20,629 nt of DNA from Bacillota bacterium (lineage in GTDB: Bacteria > Bacillota > Clostridia > Christensenellales > UMGS416). The DNA is taken from contig JAEYPH010000017.1 of NCBI GenBank assembly GCA_023410875.1, positions 1 to 20,629 of the forward strand, given 5' to 3'. The notes beneath the pieces were generated by a model. The model did not search any database. It had not been told where the DNA came from and saw only the letters and a list, made by a program, of their open reading frames with translations. Shown here one piece after another: positions 14,388 through 20,629 of the stretch (position 1 is the stretch's first letter; each line of letters starts with the position of its first letter). A program made the position numbers and the translations under genes.

Positions 14388-16047
14388 AAGAATCGCAGTC
14401 CGGCGCCTTCATTTGCGCCCAAAAGCACTCTTTGCCAACGTTTCTCTCAAGGGCAGGCTGGTCAGCGCCTATCGCGCGGCGTCGGTCGTGCTCACCAGCG
14501 CGGCCTATCTCGTGCTGCAACCCGGAGATCTGCTGCCTTATAAGCTGCCGGTGGTATGCGTATTGGCAATTACCGCCTGGTTGCTCGACGCTTTTTATAT
14601 CGCCCACGAGACCGACCGCGCCAGCTTGCTTCTGGCCATCGGGGTGGAGACGGCGGGCATCGCGCTGCTGCTGCTGCCCACCGGCGGCATGGGCAGCCCC
14701 TTTCTCTGGTATGCGCTGAACCCGGCTCTGGTGGCTGCCTGCACGCTGCCCTGGTGGGTGTGCTGGGCGGATTTTGGTTTCTTCCTGGCGATGGGCGCCG
14801 CCATATCACACTGGCTTTCGCAGGCGACGCCAACTGCCGACCATCTGGCCGATTCCGGCACCACAGTACTGGTGCTGGCGCTGGCCGTGCTGGCACTGCA
14901 GCTCACGGCGGCGCTGGCCCGGCGCAGAGAAGCTGACGCCGCGCAACTGCGGACGCAGAAAGAAGCGCTGGACCGGGCGAACAATAGCCTGACGGAAACG
15001 AATGCCCAGCTCAACCGCACCGTGGACAGCCTCATGTCGCTGTATCAGGCGGTGGTGCTGCTCACCTCGGAAAGCGAGGGCAACATGGCCGCGCTGTTTG
15101 CGCGCTACGCGGCCAGGCTGTGCGGCGGAGCGGCGTTCTATCGCGCGGCATATCCCGGCGCGGTAGAGACTTTCGACGCCGGAACGGATATCGACCCATC
15201 CGCCCTCATCGGGCTGGACAATCCCTGCAGCGCAGCCGCGGTGCAGTTGTCGGGAAGGACCTTTTTAGCCGCGCCGGTACACCACGACGGCGGTACGGGG
15301 TTGCTTGGCATCGAAGTGTGCAACGAAGCCGGGGAGAATGATCCCCAGACCCTGGGGCTGCTGGAATTCCTGTGCGGCCTTTATGCCCTGGTGTTGGACC
15401 GGCAGCGCGCCCGCGACAGCGAGGAGCGCCTGGCCGTCGCCCAGGAGCAGAACCGCATCGCCGGTGAGATCCATGACTCCGTGTGCCAGCGCCTGTTCAG
15501 CATCGCGTGCTCCGCCCACAGCATCGCCGCCAGCCTGACGCGACAGGGTGCCGACGAAACCAGAGAACAACTGACGCTGCTCAAAGAATGCGCCGGCGCG
15601 GCCAACCGCGAGCTGCGCAGTTGCATATACCATTTGCACGGATCGGCCGGCGACGGATTCGATCTGTTTCGCGAGGTGCGGGAATACCTTCGCGTCTTCG
15701 GCAGGCTTAATCACCTGGAGATCCGCACAACGCTGGAGGGCGAGGGCGAATTGTCTCCGGAACGAAAGAGGGCGCTGAGCCGCATCCTGCGGGAGGCCTG
15801 TGGCAACGCCGTGCGCCACGGCCGCTGCTCCAGCCTTTCGGTTGCGCTGACGGTGGATGGCGGGGACGCACGGTTGATCATCATGGATGACGGCATGGGA
15901 TTTTCGCCCGGCACGGCCATTTCCGATGGCATGGGGCTGGAGACCATGCGCCAGACAGCGATGCGGGCCGGCGGCTCCCTCACGGTGGAGAGCCATCCCG
16001 GGTTGGGCACCGTGGTCACCGCGGCGCTGCGATCGCAAAGCATTTGA
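14356..16047 (+). CDS. NarL/DegS-type sensor histidine kinase
   Basis: A 563-residue kinase. Residues 35-186 contain about five or six membrane segments with little outside the membrane. A coiled coil follows (about 190-225), then a GAF-like region (about 225-350). The HisKA_3 dimerisation domain carries the phospho-accepting His373 in RIAGEIHDSVCQRLF. The HATPase domain has the N-box REACGNAVRHG and the G-box DDGMGF. The start at GTG 14356 lies inside the preceding gene and has a poor ribosome site; a TTG at 14368 is an alternative. The partner regulator follows after 21 bases. Confidence 0.9.
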   Translation: MAQPLNPALIERIAVRRLHLRPKALFANVSLKGRLVSAYRAASVVLTSAAYLVLQPGDLLPYKLPVVCVLAITAWLLDAFYIAHETDRASLLLAIGVETAGIALLLLPTGGMGSPFLWYALNPALVAACTLPWWVCWADFGFFLAMGAAISHWLSQATPTADHLADSGTTVLVLALAVLALQLTAALARRREADAAQLRTQKEALDRANNSLTETNAQLNRTVDSLMSLYQAVVLLTSESEGNMAALFARYAARLCGGAAFYRAAYPGAVETFDAGTDIDPSALIGLDNPCSAAAVQLSGRTFLAAPVHHDGGTGLLGIEVCNEAGENDPQTLGLLEFLCGLYALVLDRQRARDSEERLAVAQEQNRIAGEIHDSVCQRLFSIACSAHSIAASLTRQGADETREQLTLLKECAGAANRELRSCIYHLHGSAGDGFDLFREVREYLRVFGRLNHLEIRTTLEGEGELSPERKRALSRILREACGNAVRHGRCSSLSVALTVDGGDARLIIMDDGMGFSPGTAISDGMGLETMRQTAMRAGGSLTVESHPGLGTVVTAALRSQSI

Positions 16048-16068
16048 ATCCACATAGGAGGTAGCGGC

Positions 16069-16722
16069 ATGACGACCTACATCGTGGACGACCACCCGCT
16101 GGTGCGCAAAGGTCTGGCGGCCCTGCTGGAGTGCAGCCCGGATTTTTCTCTGGACGGGGAAGGCGCTTGCGTCCAAAGGGCTGTCGAGCACATCCTGGGC
16201 AAAAAGCCGGACATGGCGCTCATCGACCTGCGCCTGGGCCATGAGGACGGGCTGGACATCGTGCGCCGTTGCCATGAGCAGGGGTCCGCCTGCCGCTTTG
16301 TCGTCATCACATCCTCGCCAGACCATGGCGATTTCTTGCAGGCGGTGGACGCGCGGGTGGATGGCTATGTGCTCAAGGACGCCCTGCCGGAGGAACTGCT
16401 CTATGCCATGCGCATCGTGGCCCAGGGCCGCAAGTATTACGACCCCTCTATGATGCGCTTTGCCTGTGAGCAGCCCAGAGAGCTGGAGCAGCTGACCCCC
16501 CGGGAGATGGAGGTTCTGCAGTCGCTGGGGCGCGGCTCCAAGAACAGCGAAATAGCCCATGAGCTCTTCGTTACAGAGTTTACGGTGAAGAAATACGTAA
16601 GCCAGATCCTGGACAAGCTCAACCTCAAGGACCGCACACAGGCCGCGCTGTATGCCGTAAACAACGGCCTGGTACGCCAGGGTAGCCATGCCTGCAAGCC
16701 TTTGACCCATTCCATCGGCTAA
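16069..16722 (+). CDS. NarL-family response regulator
   Basis: A 217-residue protein. Receiver domain 1-120: acidic pocket Asp7-Asp8, phospho-acceptor Asp53 (ALIDLRL), Thr81 and Lys103 (YVLKDA). LuxR-type HTH at about 142-205 (LTPREMEVLQSLGRGSKNSEIAHELFVTEFTVKKYVSQILDKLNLKDR). AGGAGG precedes the ATG. It pairs with the adjacent kinase. The likely targets are the promoters of the neighbouring secreted-protein genes, though no repeated binding site was established. Confidence 0.93.
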   Translation: MTTYIVDDHPLVRKGLAALLECSPDFSLDGEGACVQRAVEHILGKKPDMALIDLRLGHEDGLDIVRRCHEQGSACRFVVITSSPDHGDFLQAVDARVDGYVLKDALPEELLYAMRIVAQGRKYYDPSMMRFACEQPRELEQLTPREMEVLQSLGRGSKNSEIAHELFVTEFTVKKYVSQILDKLNLKDRTQAALYAVNNGLVRQGSHACKPLTHSIG

Positions 16723-16748
16723 TCCCCATCCATACGGGAGACACTTCC

Positions 16749-16778
16749 TTGTCTGCGCCAAAGCGCCCATGCTATACT
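16749..16778 (+). promoter_or_regulatory. Sigma-A promoter of the amidohydrolase gene
   Basis: TTGTCT (16749-16754), an 18-base spacer, and TATACT (16773-16778) preceded by TGC, an extended -10. It lies 26 bases before the start codon, so the amidohydrolase is its own unit apart from the two-component genes. Confidence 0.65.
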
Positions 16779-16803
16779 GGCGGAAAACGCTTGGCAGGTA
16801 CCT

Positions 16804-17979
16804 ATGACATCATCCCATCCCTCCCGCCTCATCCTGAACCACTGTGCGCTCTTTGACGGCGCCAGCGAAACCCTGCTGGCCGACCGCTGCCTGATCGTGG
16901 AAAACGGCCGCATCGCCGCCATAGAGGCGCACCCGCTGCCCGGCGGCCTGGACATGGCCGGCTGCACAGTGCTGCCGGGCTTTGTGCACGCCCATTGCCA
17001 CCCCGGCTTTAAGCTCCAGGCCGGGCAGGATCTGCCCGCCTACGACGCCGCATATATGCACGCCGCATTGGACGCCGGCATCACGACCATACGCGACATG
17101 GGCGCGCTGAACGCCAGCACTCCAGAGGATGTGCTGGCCGCGCGGGACGCCCACAACCGCCGCGGCGACGGGCCGCGGCTGCTGTCGCCGGGCAAATTCC
17201 TGGCCGCCCCCGGCGGCTATGGCGGCGCCGCCCCGCTGCCGGTGGACAGCCCAAAAAGCGCCGCCGAGGCGGTGCGCCGGCTGGCCGGAGCCGGCGCGGA
17301 TTTCATCAAGACATCGCTGGAATGGGGCATGGACCCATCCACCTATGGATTGCCCGTGCTCAGCGCCGAGCTGCTGCGGGCGATCTGCGACGCCGCCCAC
17401 ACCGAGGGGCTGCGGGTGAGCGCCCACGCGACCCAGGCGCAGCCGCTGCGCACGCTGGTGGAAGCCGGCCTGGACGACGCCGCCCATGTGCCCTATGAGC
17501 CCATGGACGACGCGCTGATCGCCGATATGGTGGCCCGCGGTGTCACGCTGACGCCCACGCTGAGCGTGCACCGCATGATCGCCGAGAAATACGGCGCGCC
17601 GGTGCTGGGCACGGCGCTGGACAACGTGCGCCGCTTCCACATGGCCGGCGGCACGCTGGCCGTGGGCGACGACTTCCTGGAGGAAGAAGCGCCGTGGTTC
17701 CTCCCCGGCCTGCCCTGGGGCGAGCTGGAACTGCTGGCCCAGGCGGGCTTGAGCAACGCCGCGATCCTGCGGGCGCTGACCCACGGCGGCGCCGCCGCCT
17801 GCGGCCGGGCCCACGAGATCGGCGCGCTGCGGCCGGGCATAGCCGCCGACCTCGTGGCTGTGCACGGCTACCCGCTGCGCAGCCTGGAGTGCCTGAAGGC
17901 CGTTGTAATGGTCGTGTTGGGCGGACGCATCGTGCGCCGCTCCTCCGCCCTTAGCTCTTCAGATACCCTTCCACGTTGA
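16804..17979 (+). CDS. Amidohydrolase family protein (imidazolonepropionase-like)
   Basis: A 391-residue metal-dependent hydrolase. The N-terminal beta part runs to PGFVHAHCHPG, with the metal ligands His62-X-His64. The probable carboxylated or metal-bridging Lys lies in DFIKTSL, further ligands are the His of VSAHAT and of AAHVPY, and the catalytic Asp is in LAVGDDF. ADLVAVHGYPL and GGRIV near the end complete the outer sheet. This matches the imidazolonepropionase and related aryldialkylphosphatase/prolidase-type group; the substrate cannot be told. AGGT lies 3 bases from the ATG, so the ribosome site is tight. The 3' end overlaps the convergent ABC-F gene by 29 bases. Confidence 0.88.
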   Translation: MTSSHPSRLILNHCALFDGASETLLADRCLIVENGRIAAIEAHPLPGGLDMAGCTVLPGFVHAHCHPGFKLQAGQDLPAYDAAYMHAALDAGITTIRDMGALNASTPEDVLAARDAHNRRGDGPRLLSPGKFLAAPGGYGGAAPLPVDSPKSAAEAVRRLAGAGADFIKTSLEWGMDPSTYGLPVLSAELLRAICDAAHTEGLRVSAHATQAQPLRTLVEAGLDDAAHVPYEPMDDALIADMVARGVTLTPTLSVHRMIAEKYGAPVLGTALDNVRRFHMAGGTLAVGDDFLEEEAPWFLPGLPWGELELLAQAGLSNAAILRALTHGGAAACGRAHEIGALRPGIAADLVAVHGYPLRSLECLKAVVMVVLGGRIVRRSSALSSSDTLPR

Positions 17980-19504
17980 CGACTCTGCCCACCAGATCAC
18001 GGTAGAAGGCCTGCTCGTGGCTTACGAGGATCACCGCGCCGGGGAAGCCGGCCAGTGCCTCCTTGAGCACTTCCTTGGCCGTCACGTCCAGGTGATTGGT
18101 GGGCTCGTCCAGCACCAGCAGCGTGTAGCTGCCCAGCATCAGCTTGCACAGCTTCACCTTGGCTTGCTCGCCGCCGCTGAGCAGGCTCAGGCGGCGTTCG
18201 GCATGCTCGGCCCGCAGGGCGCAGCGGCTCAGCCATTTGCGGGCGTCCTTGGGCGCGAGTTTGGGGAAGCTCGCCAGCAACTCCTGCAGTGGCGTGAGTC
18301 CGGGGTCGCGGAAGGCGTGGTCCTGCTCGTAATAGCCCACGGCGATGTTGTCGCAGAAGCGGAAGGAGCCGCCCCGGGCGGGCAGGCTGCCGGCGATGGT
18401 CTTGAGCAGCGTGGTCTTGCCGATGCCGTTGAAGCCCGTGATGGCGATCTTGTCGCCGGAGCGCACCTTGAGATCGATGCCGCCCAGCAGCGTGCGGTCA
18501 TAGCCCACCGACAGCGCGCGCACTTCCAGCAGCACCTGCTCGCTTACCGGCTTGTGGGCAAAGGCGAAGTGGGGGTGGCCGGCGATCACGGGCTTGTCCA
18601 TGCGCTCGATCTTCTCCAGCTTCTTGCGGCGGCTCTTGGCCATGTTGCTTGTGGACGCCCGGACCAGATTGCGGGCGATATAGTCCTCCAGCTTGGCGAT
18701 CTCCTGCTGCTGGCGGGCGTAGTCCCGCAGATATTGCTCCTTCTTGTGCTCCTTCTGGCGCTGGAAGCTTTCGAAGTTGCCATTGTAGCGGTTCACGGCG
18801 CAGAACTCGATGTCGCAGATGCAGTTGGTGACCTCGGTCAAAAATGCCGCGTCGTGGCTGACCAGCACGAAGGCGCCCTCGAAGCCGCGCAGGAACTTGG
18901 CCAGCCAATCGATGTGGCTGCGGTCCAGAAAGTTTGTGGGCTCGTCCAGCAACAGCACATCCGGAGCCTCCAGCAGCAGCTTGGCCAGCAGAACCTTGGC
19001 CCGCTGGCCGCCGCTCAAATGCCCGAGTTCCGTGCCCAGCCCCAGCGCCGTGAGGCCCAGCCCCGCCGCCACCCGGGCGATGGTGCTGTCCACCTGGTAG
19101 AAGCCCTGCTGCTCCAGCGCCGTCTGCAGGCGCGCCGCACGGCCCATGAGCCGCGCAAGCTCCGGGTCTTCAGCCCTTTCCATGGCGGCATGATCCCGCT
19201 GAACCTGCCGCTCCATGTCATAGAGCGCGGCGAAAGCCTGCTGCAAGTAGGCGCGGATGGTCAGACCCTGGTCCACGCTGGCGTATTGATCCAGAAAGCC
19301 CACCCGGAGCTTAGGCTGCCAGACGACCGTGCCAGTGTCGGCATCCAGCCGGGCGGCCATCAGGTTCAGCAGCGTGCTCTTGCCGCTGCCATTGAGGCCG
19401 GTCAGTCCCATGTGGTCGCCGGGGAGCAGCCGCAGGTTCACACCCGTAAAGATGCGCTTCTCCCCGAAGCTGTGGGTCAAGTTTTCGATCTCCAAAAGAC
19501 TCAT
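17951..19504 (-). CDS. ABC-F family ATPase, probable ribosome-protection or translation factor
   Basis: A 517-residue soluble protein with two ABC cassettes and no membrane segment. Cassette 1 has GLNGSGKST, LSGGQRAK and LLLDEPTNFLD. Cassette 2 has GFNGIGKTT, LSGGEQAK and LVLDEPTNHLD. Between them lies a charged helical linker (QRQKEHKKEQYLRDYARQQQ... to KKLEKIERMDKP), the part that reaches the ribosomal P/E site in known ABC-F proteins. The start is the ATG at 19504 (MSLLEIENLTHSFG), with AAGGTGA five bases upstream; the GTG at 19513 overlaps that site. The attenuator-type leader upstream suggests induction by a ribosome-targeting antibiotic. Whether it confers resistance cannot be told from sequence alone. 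Confidence 0.92.
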   Translation of the reverse strand: MSLLEIENLTHSFGEKRIFTGVNLRLLPGDHMGLTGLNGSGKSTLLNLMAARLDADTGTVVWQPKLRVGFLDQYASVDQGLTIRAYLQQAFAALYDMERQVQRDHAAMERAEDPELARLMGRAARLQTALEQQGFYQVDSTIARVAAGLGLTALGLGTELGHLSGGQRAKVLLAKLLLEAPDVLLLDEPTNFLDRSHIDWLAKFLRGFEGAFVLVSHDAAFLTEVTNCICDIEFCAVNRYNGNFESFQRQKEHKKEQYLRDYARQQQEIAKLEDYIARNLVRASTSNMAKSRRKKLEKIERMDKPVIAGHPHFAFAHKPVSEQVLLEVRALSVGYDRTLLGGIDLKVRSGDKIAITGFNGIGKTTLLKTIAGSLPARGGSFRFCDNIAVGYYEQDHAFRDPGLTPLQELLASFPKLAPKDARKWLSRCALRAEHAERRLSLLSGGEQAKVKLCKLMLGSYTLLVLDEPTNHLDVTAKEVLKEALAGFPGAVILVSHEQAFYRDLVGRVVNVEGYLKS

Positions 19505-19526
19505 ATCATTCACCTTATTTTAGAAT

Positions 19527-19553
19527 AAAAAAAGAAGAGGCCATCGCCTCTTC
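19527..19553 (-). terminator. Intrinsic terminator inside the ABC-F leader (attenuator)
   Basis: GAAGAGGC, loop GATG, GCCTCTTC, then seven T residues on the minus strand: an 8-bp stem with an ideal U-tract. It ends 10 bases before the AAGGTGA of the ABC-F gene, so it must be bypassed for the gene to be expressed from the upstream promoter. Confidence 0.88.
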
Positions 19554-19682
19554 CGGGTTCCAGCGCGGGCACGACCGCGCCGGCTAACGCCCCTCCCTGT
19601 CGGGAGAAGGCATAAAAATAACAGCGATGCTTGTTCCAACCGTTATGCAATTGGTCTGGCCGTGAAAGGGTAGACTACCCCC

Positions 19683-19724
19683 TCAGCGGGCCAATACCAT
19701 TGCGAGACGGTCGGAAAGATGCAT
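19683..19724 (-). CDS. Leader peptide of the ABC-F gene (13 residues)
   Basis: The ORF MHLSDRLAMVLAR ends in TGA. It is preceded by GAGGTGA with an 8-base gap, a strong ribosome site, and lies about 24 bases after the predicted transcription start. Its last codons (ATG GTA TTG GCC) form one arm of the first leader hairpin, so a ribosome stalled there would change the folding downstream. Leader peptides of this size precede msr, vmlR and erm-type genes. The peptide itself is not recognised. Confidence 0.7.
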   Translation of the reverse strand: MHLSDRLAMVLAR

Positions 19725-19754
19725 GCGCTGTGTCACCTCGTGCTATGATTTTTT

Positions 19755-19783
19755 ATGATACCACTAGAATATGGCGTTTGCAA
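19755..19783 (-). promoter_or_regulatory. Sigma-A promoter of the ABC-F leader
   Basis: On the minus strand TTGCAA (19783-19778), a 17-base spacer, and TATCAT (19760-19755) preceded by TGG, an extended -10. Transcription should start near 19748. Confidence 0.75.
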
Positions 19784-19789
19784 GCGCCA
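19772..19789. promoter_or_regulatory. 18-base palindrome over the -35 box (candidate operator)
   Basis: TGGCGTTTGCAAGCGCCA reads the same on both strands at 16 of 18 positions and is centred on the -35 TTGCAA. No T-run follows in either direction, so it is more likely a protein-binding site than a terminator. LacI-type operators have similar centres, but the regulator is unknown. Confidence 0.5.
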
Positions 19790-19811
19790 AAAATGGAGTT
19801 CAGAAAACACG

Positions 19812-20629
19812 GTGAATTGCAACTTTAATTGCCGCACCCCCGACAACGAACTACAATGTCATTGAAAAGACCTGATCTGGCGTCTTGTATCCCAAACTTC
19901 TTCTGGGATAAAGGTTCATCCATCGCTGGATCCGTAGAATGTCCTGTTCCGAGTAAGTGCTGGTTCGCGACCCTTTGGGTATAAATCGCCGAATCATGCG
20001 GTTTGCGTTCTCGTTACTGCCACGCTCACAAGCACGGTATGGGTGGGCATAATAGATAGTGGTGCGCTTGGCTCCCTCTGTTAAGCTGGAGGATTCCAAA
20101 GCCGTGAACGCCAGAAACTCCTGCCCATTGTCTACCGTAATACTCTTGAAGATACTTGGAAAGTTCTCACCGACTTCGCTTTCCAGATGGTCCAGGACAG
20201 TCTTCACTTGTTCTTGTTTCTTCGCTTCCATTTTGAAGATCAGCTCCCGACGGCTCACTCGCTCCGTCATCACCAACAGGCACGTTTTGTCTCCTTTTCC
20301 GCTCTCTACACAGTCCATCTCCCAGTGCCCGGCTTCTTGGCGTTCGTTCACTGCCTCTGGTCGCTCTTCTATGCTCCGTCCATTTCTGTTGTTTAGCGCT
20401 ACTTGCCGTGGCCGATACGGCCGCTTCTTTGCGTGCTTCTTCGTCGGTAGATTTGCGTTGCTTATCCCCGCAAAGAGTTCTGCATCAATGTAGTTGTACA
20501 CCGTCTTCGTGCATACCCGCACCGTAAACGCTCTCTCTGCGGTGTGCAACGCTGCGTCAGGGGAATAGCCTTCCCGTACGATCTTCTGCTCCAGATGCTT
20601 TGCCAGCTCATGGCAGTGTCCGATTTTCA
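19812..20629 (-). mobile_element. IS30-family insertion sequence, 3' end (partial)
   Basis: The element contains the transposase gene and extends beyond the right edge. The 3' inverted terminal repeat should lie between 19790 and 19850; the sequence from GTGAATTGCAACTTTAATTG at about 19812 is the best candidate, but the opposite end is not in the window to confirm it. If so, the element sits about 25 bases upstream of the ABC-F promoter. Confidence 0.65.
19851..20629 (-). CDS. IS30-family transposase, C-terminal part (5' end outside window)
   Basis: The frame is open to the right edge: upstream of the TTG at 20549 it continues in frame as KIGHCHELAKHLEQKIVREG, so the protein is not truncated at that TTG. 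The helix-turn-helix remnant VCTKTVYNYIDAELFAG is followed by the DDE catalytic core: Asp in GHWEMDCVESGKGD, Asp in TVDNGQEF, and Glu in ERGSNENANRMIRRFIPKG. This order and spacing are those of IS30-family enzymes. No frameshift or stop is seen in the visible 259 codons, so the element may be active. Confidence 0.93.
   Translation of the reverse strand, partial: KIGHCHELAKHLEQKIVREGYSPDAALHTAERAFTVRVCTKTVYNYIDAELFAGISNANLPTKKHAKKRPYRPRQVALNNRNGRSIEERPEAVNERQEAGHWEMDCVESGKGDKTCLLVMTERVSRRELIFKMEAKKQEQVKTVLDHLESEVGENFPSIFKSITVDNGQEFLAFTALESSSLTEGAKRTTIYYAHPYRACERGSNENANRMIRRFIPKGSRTSTYSEQDILRIQRWMNLYPRRSLGYKTPDQVFSMTL

Larger units (their letters stand above)
19505..19748 (-). promoter_or_regulatory. 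ABC-F mRNA leader with hairpin ladder (candidate ribosome-mediated attenuator)
   Basis: The leader of about 244 bases runs from the predicted transcription start to the ABC-F start codon. Hairpins in order: the end of the leader ORF (19702-19689) pairs with 19661-19648 around an inner GGGTAG/CTACCC hairpin (19668-19680); CTTCTCCC-GACA-GGGAGGGG (about 19608-19590); a 9-bp GC stem (19583-19560); and the terminator (19553-19534). CCTTCTCC (19610-19603) can also pair with the left arm of the terminator, GGAAGAGG, at 7 of 8 positions including one wobble, and so is a candidate antiterminator. Confidence 0.65.

Noticed and set aside
15265..16770. Minus-strand ORF of 501 codons opposite the kinase and regulator
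   Set aside because: It runs across two well-supported genes and an intergenic gap, which is typical of GC-rich antisense frames.
18017..19528. Plus-strand ORF of 503 codons opposite the ABC-F gene
   Set aside because: The exact antisense of a protein with two complete ABC cassettes; Gln/Leu/His/Ala-rich and without motifs.
20549..20551. Start of the IS30 transposase at 20549
   Set aside because: The frame continues open to the right edge and encodes sequence typical of IS30 transposases, so the TTG there is internal and the true start lies outside the window.

Overview
The window is GC-rich chromosomal DNA from an endospore-forming Bacillota, most likely a member of the Clostridia. The main reason is two adjacent sporulation operons on the minus strand, spoIIAA-spoIIAB-sigF and spoVAC-spoVAD-spoVAE, in the order known from Bacillus and Clostridia. 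The genus cannot be fixed from the sequence.

Layout. 1-635: the 3' end of a collagen-like (G-X-T repeat) surface protein gene, closed by a hairpin. 729-1202 (-): glutathione peroxidase. 1326-1490: a long imperfect-palindrome, MITE-like element that touches the spoVAE stop codon. 1489-3488 (-): spoVAE, spoVAD, spoVAC and a previously uncalled 56-codon membrane-protein ORF at the head of the operon, preceded by a good sigma-G promoter. 3624-3991: three tandem copies of a TGTCATTC...GAATGACA foldback repeat. 4010-5645 (-): sigF, spoIIAB, spoIIAA. 5909-9501 (+): a secreted phosphodiester-glycosidase-family protein and a class A penicillin-binding protein with a TTG start. 9679-10491 (-): an XRE-type regulator.

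10653-16722 is a coherent secretion and surface module. It holds a SipW-type (Ser/His) signal peptidase with a long extra membrane-anchored C-terminal part. Divergent from it are a TasA/DUF1102-like secreted protein, a second small secreted beta-rich protein, a DUF5305-like two-membrane-segment protein, and a NarL-type histidine kinase and response regulator. The DUF5305-like gene and the kinase gene overlap, so translation is probably coupled. The reading offered here is a two-component-controlled extracellular fibre or matrix system; this is inference.

16804-17979 (+): an imidazolonepropionase-like amidohydrolase, overlapping tail-to-tail with an ABC-F ATPase gene (17951-19504, -). Upstream of the ABC-F gene lies what looks like a complete ribosome-mediated attenuator: a promoter, a 13-residue leader ORF with its own ribosome binding site, a series of hairpins, and an intrinsic terminator 10 bases before the ABC-F ribosome binding site. 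This is the layout of antibiotic-inducible ribosome-protection ABC-F genes. 19851-20629 (-): an IS30-family transposase that runs off the right edge; its element was inserted just upstream of the ABC-F promoter.

The most interesting items are the ABC-F attenuator with its unlisted leader peptide, the SipW/TasA-like/DUF5305/two-component module, the small ORF and sigma-G promoter heading the spoVA operon, and the foldback element at the spoVAE stop codon.
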